Positions 52,473 through 60,634 of a stretch of 64,000 bases of DNA are shown here, one piece after another; positions within the stretch are counted from its first letter, which is position 1; the number at the start of each line of letters is the position of its first letter. Where the stretch lies: contig JBMYSW010000011.1 in the NCBI GenBank assembly GCA_049603715.1, positions 1 through 64,000 on the forward strand, in the 5' to 3' direction. Position numbers and translations under genes: made by a program. The notes below the pieces were generated by a model, which saw only the letters and a list, made by a program, of their open reading frames with translations, was not told the DNA's origin and ran no database searches. Source of the stretch: Pontibacterium sp049603715 (GTDB lineage Bacteria; Pseudomonadota; Gammaproteobacteria; Pseudomonadales; Balneatricaceae).

Positions 52473-54672
52473 GGCCACCTCCTTTTAAAATATCTAATGC
52501 TTCTTGAGCGCCACCACTAAACGCAACACCGCCGCGTTCCATAATAATGACGTGGTCTGCCATTTCGATGTGGCTCGGACGGTGCGTGGTGAGTATCACC
52601 GTACGTCGCCCTTTTAAGCGTTGCAGCTGTAAACGCATGTGTAAGTCTGCAAAGCGGTCGAGGTGGCTGGCTGGCTCGTCCAGCAAAATCACCTGTGCCT
52701 CAGACACAAAGGCACGTGCCAACGCCATACCTCGCACAAACCCTGGGGTGAGCTGCTCAGTTTTCGCATCACCCACTTGGGTTTCAAAGCCTTGAGGCAG
52801 CGCTTGAATATCCGTCAAAATACCTGCTGCAGCGGCGGCTGCAGCTAGGTCGTCATCCGTCGCCATGGGGTTATTTAGGCGAATATTTTGCGCTAACGAA
52901 CCATGAAAGAGTTGCGCATCCTGCGGCACATAAGCAATGGAGCGACGTAGGGTTTTGCCGCCTAACTGACGCACATCCAGCTGATCAAGACTCACAAAGC
53001 CCGACTGGGGCCGGTACATACCTGCAATCATCTTAATCAGCGTCGACTTGCCACTGCCGGTTTCGCCTGCAATCGCTACCAACTGACCCGGTTTTGCCAC
53101 AAAGGATACCCCAGCCAATGCGGGGTCAGCCTGAGGACTGTAACGAAAGCTGACTTTATCGACCTGCACCAGCCCTTTAATTTGTTCCATGGGTTTGGGC
53201 AATGCGCGAATGCTTCGCTCGCTATCCAGAGCCATGAGCTGATTAATTTGATCGATGCTCGTCAAGGTTTGACGCAGACGTGTTTCGTTCAAAAATACCT
53301 GCTGCATCATTCCTAACACTTTGCCAATAATGATCATGACACCAATCAGCGCACCAATACTCAAGTCGCCCGCCATAATCATAAAAACACCCACCAGCAA
53401 GACTGCGATGTTAGCCAAGGCTGCAATGGCTTGGGCAAAACTCGACATGCGCGAAGCATTAGCTGAGGCTTGGTAGTTAGCTTGTGAAGACTCAGCGGTT
53501 AGGCGACGGTACTTTTCCATCCACACGGTTTGCGCTTGTGCCGCTGCAATTTCATTCCGACCATCAAGGGTTTGTGTCTGAAAACGTTGTTGTGCGACCT
53601 TGGCCCGAGAGGAGCGATTGACCAAAGCTTCTTGCACCGACTGATAGGATATCGCTACCAAAAAGAAGATCAGCGCCACCACCACGGGAATCACCGCCAT
53701 CCAGCCGGCAATAAGCCCCAGCACCAATAAGAACACCGGAATAAAGGGCACATCCAGTAACAAGGTTGCAGTGGTGCCAGTAAAAAATTCGCGCACACTG
53801 TCAAACTGCTTTAGCCTTGCCAGCTGCGACTGCACACTCGAACGTTCGGTGAGTAAAGGCGTTAGCGACACCACTTTTTTATAGGCCTCAACGCCCACTA
53901 AGTAGTCGACACGACCCGCCATACGACCAAGGGCTTTAGCCCGAGTCCAGCGCAATACAAGGTCTACTCCGAGCGCCGCTAGAATGCCCAGCAAGAACAT
54001 AGGCAAGGCATCTTTAGACTCAGCACCAATCACCGTGTCGTAAACCGCCATGATAAAAAACGGCACCGCCAAGGTCACAAGGTGCAACACAAAGCTCATA
54101 ACAAACAAGTAGCCAATGTCGCGCTTAAAGCGAAGCAGCAAGCGGGTAAACCAAGGTGTTGACCTATCGGCGCTGCCGCTGTCATTTGGCTCGCGAATAT
54201 TATTGAGCAGATAGAACACCCCTTCGCGAAGGGCCGCAGCAGAGCGCTGTTCTGTGGCATTTAGGGCGGGGTTGTAAACCAGATAGCGCGTTTGATCACT
54301 GGAATGATCGCGCTCAAGCACTAACAAGGCCTCGCCGGTTTGGCTCACAAAAATCAACGGAAATAGCTCACCGGCAACTTGTGAGGCTCCACCTGCTAGC
54401 GGCTGGCTTTGATACCCCAACTCAACCCACAGGTTACGGCACGCAGCAACGCCTAAGTCATCACTAAAGTGTGGCATGGCGTCGATAAGATCTCGCTCGA
54501 CTTGTTGCCATCCTAGGCGGGTTAACAACTCATACGTGCAAGCAATCAACGGGGCCTCTTGCGCAACAGTCGCTAAATCGCCAATACGTAGGGCGTTGGC
54601 AACACGCTCACTGCGAACACCTCTGCTCGTAGCTTCATTATTTGAGCTATTGGGCATCACCACATCAGTCAT
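52462..54672 (-). CDS. type I secretion ABC transporter with C39-like domain (subunit 2)
   Basis: This exporter half couples ATP use to secretion, presumably of the neighbouring RTX protein. The 736-residue product has an N-terminal C39-like domain without a catalytic cysteine triad seen (about 25-150), six membrane segments (about 170-470), and an ATPase domain. Walker A (GETGSGKST), the Q-loop glutamine (YVPQDAQLF), Walker B plus catalytic glutamate (VILLDEP) and the H-loop histidine (LTTHRPSH) are intact, but the signature motif reads LTPGFVR instead of LSGGQ. The start at 54672 has GGGGAGG upstream and overlaps the preceding ABC gene by eight bases. Confidence 0.93.
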   Translation of the reverse strand: MTDVVMPNSSNNEATSRGVRSERVANALRIGDLATVAQEAPLIACTYELLTRLGWQQVERDLIDAMPHFSDDLGVAACRNLWVELGYQSQPLAGGASQVAGELFPLIFVSQTGEALLVLERDHSSDQTRYLVYNPALNATEQRSAAALREGVFYLLNNIREPNDSGSADRSTPWFTRLLLRFKRDIGYLFVMSFVLHLVTLAVPFFIMAVYDTVIGAESKDALPMFLLGILAALGVDLVLRWTRAKALGRMAGRVDYLVGVEAYKKVVSLTPLLTERSSVQSQLARLKQFDSVREFFTGTTATLLLDVPFIPVFLLVLGLIAGWMAVIPVVVALIFFLVAISYQSVQEALVNRSSRAKVAQQRFQTQTLDGRNEIAAAQAQTVWMEKYRRLTAESSQANYQASANASRMSSFAQAIAALANIAVLLVGVFMIMAGDLSIGALIGVMIIIGKVLGMMQQVFLNETRLRQTLTSIDQINQLMALDSERSIRALPKPMEQIKGLVQVDKVSFRYSPQADPALAGVSFVAKPGQLVAIAGETGSGKSTLIKMIAGMYRPQSGFVSLDQLDVRQLGGKTLRRSIAYVPQDAQLFHGSLAQNIRLNNPMATDDDLAAAAAAAGILTDIQALPQGFETQVGDAKTEQLTPGFVRGMALARAFVSEAQVILLDEPASHLDRFADLHMRLQLQRLKGRRTVILTTHRPSHIEMADHVIIMERGGVAFSGGAQEALDILKGGGRGR

Positions 54673-56329
54673 TGGCAGCCTCCCCAGCTTTCGCTTGTTG
54701 AGCGCGCAAATCAACAAAGCGACCTTGGTCTAACTCATATACCTGCTTACACAAACGCAAAAACGAAGGACGATTCGACACAATAAACAGCGCCTTTTCA
54801 GGCTGAATCGAGCGTAAGTAATGATAAAGATGGCGATCTAAACGGAAGTCAAACATCGCATTTACATCGTCTAACACCAGTAGTTGGGGATGCCCTACTA
54901 AGGCACGAATTAAGGTCACTAACTGTCGAACCGCTTGGGATACAGGCTCAATCGCAGCACCGCCCACCCGAGTTTCAAGGCCGTCAGGCAAACGGTTAAT
55001 TAGAGGTTCTAGCCCCAGCACACGGGATAAATACAAGGCTTGATTCACCGCCTCGCCTGTGCGAAACAGAGTCATATTTTCAAGCAAGGTGCCTTCGTAA
55101 AGCACACCACGCTGGGGTGCCCAGCATAAATAGTCTCGCAGCTGTTCGGCTGGCACTTTTGCCAACGCAGTATCCGCGAGTAGCAGTTCGCCTTGTGTTG
55201 GCTCTAGGTAACCCGCCAACATCATCGCCAAAGTGCTTTTGCCGGACCCTGTCGCGCCTGTCACCGCAACTGAGTCACCGACAGTCAGTTGAAAACTCAC
55301 ATCTGAAAACACGGGCGCTTGTGTGCCTGGATATTGGTAGCTCATTGACTTTGCTTCCAACACCGCATTGTTTAAATCAACTTCTTGCGCAGCTTCAGTT
55401 TGCACTGGCTCTGTTACTTTTTCGAGGGCTTGGGCATTGGCGTTGGCCAACTTAACGGTTTGAAGCGACGTCCAAAGCGACATCGCTTTAATGCCAGGCG
55501 CAATAGCTCGGGTGGTCAACATGGTCGCAGCCGCCAAAGCACCGAGTGATAGCTCACCCGACAGCACTTCCGCACTACCAAGACCCACCACTAACACCAT
55601 CCCCAACTGGGTGACGGTACTTCCCAAACTTTGCACCAAGTTATTCATAAAGCTAACTTGGGAAACCCCTTCTGCCGAGCGTTTTTGTAGGCGCTCGTAA
55701 CGGCGCATCATCACGCTCTCTAAAGCCATAGCTTTAACCGTGTGCACAAACCCCAAAGACTCAATTAAAAAGTTTTGTCGCTGCTGTTCTAAGTCATGAC
55801 GACCTTTAAGTGCCCCGCCCAGTCGCTTTGCTACCCATAAGCTCACCACCGCATAAAGGCAGAGTAGTGCGATTGGAACCCATACCAAGGGGCCACACAC
55901 TAACCAAATAAGCCCTAAAAACAGCAACGCAAAGGGAAAATCAATAAGCATGATCATTGATTGACCAGAACAAAAACGCGTCAGCTCATCCACTGAGCTC
56001 AACTTAGATAAGAAGTAACCACGGGCATGTTGGTTGTAAACCAAGGTATCGACATGAAGGAGTCGCTTTAAAAAGTGTACATGGGTTTGGTGTTCCCATT
56101 GGGCGCCAAACCACGCCAACGCATTTGCCCTGACCACCCGCAGCAGCGCCTCAATTAATGCGGCCACCACCAGCACGGCGATCAACACACTAAGGGTATC
56201 AAGGGCTTCGTTTGGGATAATTCGATCGTAGGCCTGCAATATAACAAGGGGCATAACCAACCCAAGCAGGTTGATCACTAATGAGGCGCATAAAATATCA
56301 GGCCGTAACCAGTTCTTTGGAACCACCAT
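54665..56329 (-). CDS. type I secretion ABC transporter, partly degenerate ATPase (subunit 1)
   Basis: This is the first gene of the secretion operon. The 554-residue product has six membrane segments (about 12-300) and an ATPase domain. Walker A (GATGSGKST) and a Q-loop glutamine (WAPQRGVLY) are intact. The signature motif is unrecognisable (VSQAVRQ), the catalytic glutamate after Walker B is aspartate (VLDDVN), and the H-loop histidine is asparagine (VSNRPS). With the second ABC protein it should form a heterodimer with unequal ATP sites; this is inference. ATG at 56329 is chosen over an open frame to a TTG at 56362, because AGGA lies nine bases upstream. Confidence 0.92.
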   Translation of the reverse strand: MVVPKNWLRPDILCASLVINLLGLVMPLVILQAYDRIIPNEALDTLSVLIAVLVVAALIEALLRVVRANALAWFGAQWEHQTHVHFLKRLLHVDTLVYNQHARGYFLSKLSSVDELTRFCSGQSMIMLIDFPFALLFLGLIWLVCGPLVWVPIALLCLYAVVSLWVAKRLGGALKGRHDLEQQRQNFLIESLGFVHTVKAMALESVMMRRYERLQKRSAEGVSQVSFMNNLVQSLGSTVTQLGMVLVVGLGSAEVLSGELSLGALAAATMLTTRAIAPGIKAMSLWTSLQTVKLANANAQALEKVTEPVQTEAAQEVDLNNAVLEAKSMSYQYPGTQAPVFSDVSFQLTVGDSVAVTGATGSGKSTLAMMLAGYLEPTQGELLLADTALAKVPAEQLRDYLCWAPQRGVLYEGTLLENMTLFRTGEAVNQALYLSRVLGLEPLINRLPDGLETRVGGAAIEPVSQAVRQLVTLIRALVGHPQLLVLDDVNAMFDFRLDRHLYHYLRSIQPEKALFIVSNRPSFLRLCKQVYELDQGRFVDLRAQQAKAGEAAND

Positions 56330-56688
56330 TAAAAATTTTCCTGTAACTGCATATCTCTGCAAAACGACTACTGAATGGCCACCTACCTTGATAATAGCGG
56401 CTACAAGGCAATTATCATTAGATGCCCAATATCACTATAGAGCGTTTAACTGTATTCAACCGCCATTAGAACGGAAAAAACCCTAACAAAAAAACCAAAT
56501 TAAAACAAAAACAAAAAATAAAAACTATTAAAAACAACAGCTTATACAAACAATGAAAACACAAAAAAACTTGAAAAAGCAAGTATTTAATACTATATTA
56601 GTATAACAAACAAAGGGCGAGATAGTTTTAGCTAACGATTCTCAATTCATTAGAACCTCCCCAAAGCACCCTCGAGAGAGCGTTAAGG
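56330..56688. other. A-rich divergent region between secretion operon and RTX gene
   Basis: About 110 bases (56466-56575) are extremely A-rich on the plus strand with hardly any T, likely bent or melting-prone DNA. It holds the RTX promoter (56571-56599) and presumably the promoter of the secretion operon on the other strand, for which I found no convincing match. No protein gene was seen. Confidence 0.6.
56571..56599 (+). promoter_or_regulatory. promoter of the RTX gene
   Basis: -35 TTGAAA (56571-56576), a 17-base spacer, and -10 TATATT (56594-56599). The leader to the ATG at 56689 is about 83 bases. It sits at the end of the A-rich stretch. Confidence 0.6.
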
Positions 56689-59145
56689 ATGATAATTAGC
56701 CAGATTTGGCCACAGCACTTTGCTTCTTGGTGGCAAACCAACAGCGGCGACAATATTGCGTTAAATTTTGGTCACTCAAATTCCACACAGCTGAATAGCC
56801 TCTTTCAGCTATCGAGCAATACTACTCCGATTAACCAGACGATATTTAACGACTGGTATACATCATATACTAATGAATACGCATCAGACGCCCAGAGCAG
56901 TAGCTACTCCGAGGGCACATTCTTATTCTCCTACAACGGATCCAACGCCCACCGCGTGTTTTCCTCACCCGACAACACAGTCACTTATTACGCCCTAGAC
57001 GATCGCGACCACATTTTTCTTTCTAACAGCACCAATGATTCTGTACACCTTAGAAGCGGAGACGACCTGCTTTTACTTGGCGCAGGTGACGACTACGCTA
57101 ATACTGGCGGCGGCAACGATATTATCCTAGCTGACTTCGGCGCGAAAACCCTAATCACAGGAGAAGGAGACGACTATGTTTTACTCAATCTTGGGAACGC
57201 TCCATCTCTTCTTCCAAACGAAGTTCATTTAGGCGAGGGAAACAACACCCTCTTTACATTTGGGGATGCATCAACGGATATTTTGGTTACCGCAGCCTCT
57301 GGTGATAACACCATACTAACAGGCGCAGGCGACGACCAAGTCTACGCCGGAAGCGGTAATAATACAGTAAGTGTTGGTTCAGGCTCTGACTATGTCATAA
57401 CAGGAGCAGGCGACGATACAATATACTCATCCGCAGGCCACCTAAGCGCAATTACCGGAGCAGGCAATGATTCGGTGTTTATAGAAAAGGGCTCCGCTCA
57501 CACCCACCTTGGTTCAGGCAATAATAGTTTTAAAGTCATAGACTCAAGCTCTCGCGGTGCAATCTACGTTTCAGCTGAGGCGGGTAACAACTTAATCAAA
57601 ACAGCCGCTGGCGATGACAATATAGTGGTCAGCGGATCAGGCGAGCAAACCATATTCACAGGCGCTGGCGATGATAATGTTTCTATCACTTCAGGTAACA
57701 GCCACATCGACCTAGGCCAAGGGAACGACGAGTTTCGCCTTAAGAACTTAAACGATACCAGTAGCATCACCGTCGTCAGCGAAAGCGGCAATAACTTTAT
57801 CCAAACCGGTGCCGGCGACGACACCCTCAAAACCGGCAGCGGCCATGACCAGCTCTATGCCGGCGACGGCAACAACCACATTATTAGCGGTGACGGAAAC
57901 GACCATATCATTGCTGGCATTGGTGAACAGTTCATCCAAGCAGGCGCTGGCGATGATAATGTTTCTATCACCTCAGGTAACAGCCACATCAACCTAGGCC
58001 AAGGGAACGACGAGTTTCGCCTTAAAAACCTAAACGACACCAGCAGCATCACCGTCGTCAGCGAAAGCGGTAATAACTTTGTCCAAACCGGTGCCGGCGA
58101 CGACACCCTCAAAACCGGCAGCGGCCATGACCAGCTCTATGCCGGCGACGGCAACAACCACATTATTAGCGGTGACGGAAACGACCATATCATTGCTGGC
58201 ATTGGTGAACAGTTCATCCAAGCAGGCGCTGGCGATGATAATGTTTCTATCACCTCAGGTAACAGCCACATCAACCTAGGCCAAGGGAACGACGAGTTTC
58301 GCCTTAAAAACCTAAACGACACCAGCAGCATCACCGTCGTCAGCGAAAGCGGTAATAACTTTGTCCAAACCGGAGCGGGCGACGACAGCATCTCCGTCGG
58401 CGACGGAAATAACCACATTTATACCTCCGCTGGAATTGACACTATCACAACCGGCTCCGGCATTAATATTATCAACACTGGCAGCGGTGATGATTTCGTT
58501 AACATTAGCGATGGGCATCAAACAGCATACCTTGGTTCAGGAAATGATCTATTAATAGTTAACAGCATTAATGATAACAGCACTAGCTTGATCTACGGTG
58601 AAGGCGGTAATGATGAAATTCACGGTGGCGCAGGTAATGACACCATTCTTGGCGGACAAGGAAGTGACTACTTAACATCGCAGAGCGGCTCTAACGCCCT
58701 ATACGGGGAGGATGGTGATGACCAGCTTGTCGGTGGCTCCCAAAATGACCTTCTATTCGGCGGGGAAGGAAACGACTTTTTGTACGGAGGGGAAGGTAAC
58801 GATGAGCTTTACGGCGGTACCGGAAACGACTCTTTCGTGACCAGCTCGGGAAACGATATTATATACGGGCAAGACGGAGCAGACACTCTGACTGTAGATA
58901 GCTCTTTTGACTACACTGCTTTTTATGGTGGTGAGGGCTTGATGGACAGTATCGTTATAAGCTCTTCATACCTAAGCTCTCTTGATCAGGATTTACCATG
59001 GACCTTAAGTATCAATGAGCAAGCAACCATAACCGATTGGAGCACAGGTTCCCTTACTGCTTTAAATAACGTCTTTGGGAGCATCCTTTTCTCAGACGGA
59101 AGTCAGCTCGACTTCTATGATCTGGACGCTCTTTATTGGTCTTAA
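56689..59145 (+). CDS. RTX beta-roll protein, probable type I secretion substrate
   Basis: The function is unknown. The 818-residue product has no signal peptide. After a poorly characterised N-terminal 110 residues it is almost all calcium-binding nonapeptide repeats of the GGxGxDxxx type (for example GAGDDQVYA, GSGNNTVSV, GSGSDYVIT, GAGDDTIYS), ending in a classic run (LYGGEGNDELYGGTGNDSF) and about 90 C-terminal residues that probably hold the secretion signal (DGSQLDFYDLDALYWS). No enzymatic, adhesion or protease domain was seen. Two and a half nearly identical 94-residue repeats lie in the middle. GAGAGAG is at a suitable distance before the ATG. The divergent exporter genes suggest it is their substrate. 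Confidence 0.9.
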   Translation: MIISQIWPQHFASWWQTNSGDNIALNFGHSNSTQLNSLFQLSSNTTPINQTIFNDWYTSYTNEYASDAQSSSYSEGTFLFSYNGSNAHRVFSSPDNTVTYYALDDRDHIFLSNSTNDSVHLRSGDDLLLLGAGDDYANTGGGNDIILADFGAKTLITGEGDDYVLLNLGNAPSLLPNEVHLGEGNNTLFTFGDASTDILVTAASGDNTILTGAGDDQVYAGSGNNTVSVGSGSDYVITGAGDDTIYSSAGHLSAITGAGNDSVFIEKGSAHTHLGSGNNSFKVIDSSSRGAIYVSAEAGNNLIKTAAGDDNIVVSGSGEQTIFTGAGDDNVSITSGNSHIDLGQGNDEFRLKNLNDTSSITVVSESGNNFIQTGAGDDTLKTGSGHDQLYAGDGNNHIISGDGNDHIIAGIGEQFIQAGAGDDNVSITSGNSHINLGQGNDEFRLKNLNDTSSITVVSESGNNFVQTGAGDDTLKTGSGHDQLYAGDGNNHIISGDGNDHIIAGIGEQFIQAGAGDDNVSITSGNSHINLGQGNDEFRLKNLNDTSSITVVSESGNNFVQTGAGDDSISVGDGNNHIYTSAGIDTITTGSGINIINTGSGDDFVNISDGHQTAYLGSGNDLLIVNSINDNSTSLIYGEGGNDEIHGGAGNDTILGGQGSDYLTSQSGSNALYGEDGDDQLVGGSQNDLLFGGEGNDFLYGGEGNDELYGGTGNDSFVTSSGNDIIYGQDGADTLTVDSSFDYTAFYGGEGLMDSIVISSSYLSSLDQDLPWTLSINEQATITDWSTGSLTALNNVFGSILFSDGSQLDFYDLDALYWS
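57661..58385 (+). repeat. 282-bp tandem repeat inside the RTX gene
   Basis: The segments starting at 57661, 57943 and 58225 are spaced by exactly 282 bases (94 codons). Copies 1 and 2 are near identical and copy 3 is truncated at about 58385, where it diverges. Differences among copies are a handful of bases, mostly synonymous (for example ACTTCA/ACCTCA). The frame is kept. The high identity shows recent duplication by unequal recombination, or concerted evolution. Confidence 0.95.
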
Positions 59146-59200
59146 AAAAGCTACAACACCGCAACCAATTTTTTGCGCCAAATCAACTCAAGTGATAATT

Positions 59201-59223
59201 CTTAGCCTCTGTAGGAGGCTAAG
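59201..59223 (+). terminator. hairpin downstream of the RTX gene
   Basis: A perfect 9-bp stem CTTAGCCTC, loop TGTAG, GAGGCTAAG, 56 bases after the RTX stop codon. No T-run follows, so it is at most a weak terminator or RNA-end-protecting hairpin. Confidence 0.4.
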
Positions 59224-59263
59224 CGCGCTTAGGCACGATAGGCCTATATTCTCGCTTTTGGCG

Positions 59264-59285
59264 AGTGGTTATAATATCGACCACT
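59264..59285 (+). promoter_or_regulatory. promoter -10 of the Sel1 gene with flanking inverted repeat
   Basis: A perfect TATAAT (59270-59275) lies 46 bases before the Sel1 start codon. It is bracketed by AGTGGT (59264-59269) and ACCACT (59280-59285), an inverted repeat that could be a repressor site. The -35 17 bases upstream (TATTCT) is weak. Confidence 0.5.
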
Positions 59286-59315
59286 TATCATGCCGACATT
59301 GTGGAGAAGCGCACC

Positions 59316-60116
59316 ATGAAGCAATCGCTCCTTTTGGCCACAGGGCTCAGCCTTGTCCTCGCCATTTCACCGGCGTTTGGCTCAGACTTATCCAAAGCCA
59401 CCGACCTTTTTCTGCAACAAAACTATGAGCAAGCACGCTCTCTACTCGAACCGCTTGCCCGCGGTGGTGACGTTAAAGCCCTTGCGATGCTGGGCAACAT
59501 TTACGAGAAGGGCTTAGGGATTGATGCAGATCGCCAACGCGCCCAAAGCCTTTACGAGCGCGGCGCCAACGTGGGTGACCTCACCTGCCTTAACGCCCTT
59601 CGCGAGCTACAAAACCAAGACTATCGCAAAGAGCTGGTCGACATTAAAGGCCGTATCGAACAAGGCTACGCATCGGCCATGAATCGCTATGGTGTGATGT
59701 TAGAGTTTGGCCAAGGCCTAGAGCGCAACCCTACTGAGGCCTTTGCTTGGTACCAAAAAGCCGCCAAAGCGCAACTGCCCGATGCCTATTACAACCTAGG
59801 ACGCGCCTACAACTTTGGCACAGGCGTTTCTCAAGACTTTAGCCTAGCTGAAGATTGGTACTACAAAGCCATTAAAGAAGGCAACACCGACGCACTCTTT
59901 TACCTCGGCACCCTCTATTCCAACAACTTGGGTGCAGATAAAACCACTGACCAAAACGTCATTGCCTATGCGTGGATGCATAATGCAGCCAAACTCGGAA
60001 ACCGCACAGCCCAAGCCATTGAGCAACGCCTGCTCATTAAGCTGGATGCCGCTAACATGGGCGACTCGGCCCGTGCCTTGGCCAGTGCTTACGAACGCCA
60101 ATACCTAAAGCCTTAA
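59316..60116 (+). CDS. Sel1-repeat periplasmic protein
   Basis: The 266-residue product has a signal peptide (MKQSLLLATGLSLVLAISPA, cleavage near AFG-SD) and a string of Sel1-like repeats, 34-40 residues each (for example AMLGNIYEKGLGIDADRQRA, AYYNLGRAYNFGTGVSQDF), giving a helical solenoid for protein binding. Function unknown. ATG at 59316 is chosen for the signal peptide and the GGAGAAG upstream. It lies four bases before the RDD gene and is probably co-transcribed with it. Confidence 0.85.
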   Translation: MKQSLLLATGLSLVLAISPAFGSDLSKATDLFLQQNYEQARSLLEPLARGGDVKALAMLGNIYEKGLGIDADRQRAQSLYERGANVGDLTCLNALRELQNQDYRKELVDIKGRIEQGYASAMNRYGVMLEFGQGLERNPTEAFAWYQKAAKAQLPDAYYNLGRAYNFGTGVSQDFSLAEDWYYKAIKEGNTDALFYLGTLYSNNLGADKTTDQNVIAYAWMHNAAKLGNRTAQAIEQRLLIKLDAANMGDSARALASAYERQYLKP

Positions 60117-60120
60117 TCTT

Positions 60121-60561
60121 ATGACTCGTTACTTTAGCGAAACCTACAGCCAGCTCAGCCAAGGCTCCCCCATTAAACGACTCTTGGCGATGGTCTATGA
60201 CAGCCTGATTTTAATGGCATTATGGATGCTGGTGGGCTTTGTCGGTGTAGCGGTTAATGGTGGTGAAGCTATTGAAGGTCCGTTTTTTCGCAGCGCCTTG
60301 TTTCTGGCCACCTTTGCTTTTTTTGGCTTTTTTTGGGTTAAAAGCGGCCAAACGCTAGGCATGATGGCATGGCGTTTAAGAGTGCAAACCCCCGAGGGTG
60401 AAAAACTCACAGCGCAACAAGCATTGATTCGTTTTTTTGCGGCAGGGTTATCTTGGTTAGCTCTGGGGCTGGGCTTTTTATGGATGTTTATTCATCCACG
60501 CAAACTGGCTTGGCACGACCTTATCTCGGGTACATGTGTCGTTCAGTTACCAAAAAAATAG
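60121..60561 (+). CDS. RDD family membrane protein
   Basis: The 146-residue protein has the RDD pattern: an N-terminal helix with Arg and Asp (PIKRLLAMVYDSLILMALWML), a second membrane helix (FLATFAFFGFFWVKSGQTLGMMAWRLRV) and a third (LSWLALGLGFLWMFIHPRKLAWHDLISGT). The first residue of the Arg-Asp-Asp motif appears as Lys-Arg. Function unknown; RDD proteins have been proposed as small transporters. Its stop codon lies inside the lptG terminator hairpin on the other strand. Confidence 0.88.
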   Translation: MTRYFSETYSQLSQGSPIKRLLAMVYDSLILMALWMLVGFVGVAVNGGEAIEGPFFRSALFLATFAFFGFFWVKSGQTLGMMAWRLRVQTPEGEKLTAQQALIRFFAAGLSWLALGLGFLWMFIHPRKLAWHDLISGTCVVQLPKK

Positions 60562-60580
60562 GCCACATCGGTGGCCTATT
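60552..60580 (-). terminator. terminator after lptG
   Basis: AATAGGCCAC, loop CGAT, GTGGCCTATT forms a 10-bp stem; on the minus strand it is followed by a run of Ts (60552-60558). It lies 55 bases after the lptG stop codon and overlaps the RDD stop codon, so the convergent genes share the structure. Confidence 0.85.
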
Positions 60581-60634
60581 CTCATGTTCCTCGCCCTCGC
60601 TTTTTGGCGCTTTCTCTTGCACCTCTAAACTGCG

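Noticed and set aside
57661..58385. Spaced direct repeats that could suggest a CRISPR array
   Set aside because: The repeats are 282-bp coding units in frame with beta-roll motifs, with no short repeats and unique spacers.
57564..58521. Several minus-strand open frames within the RTX gene
   Set aside because: They repeat with the 282-bp unit and exist only because the RTX repeats avoid stops on the other strand.
51108..59145. Genomic island or prophage boundary around the secretion cassette
   Set aside because: No integrase, tRNA, att-like repeat or insertion sequence is visible on either side; compositional shift alone is not enough.
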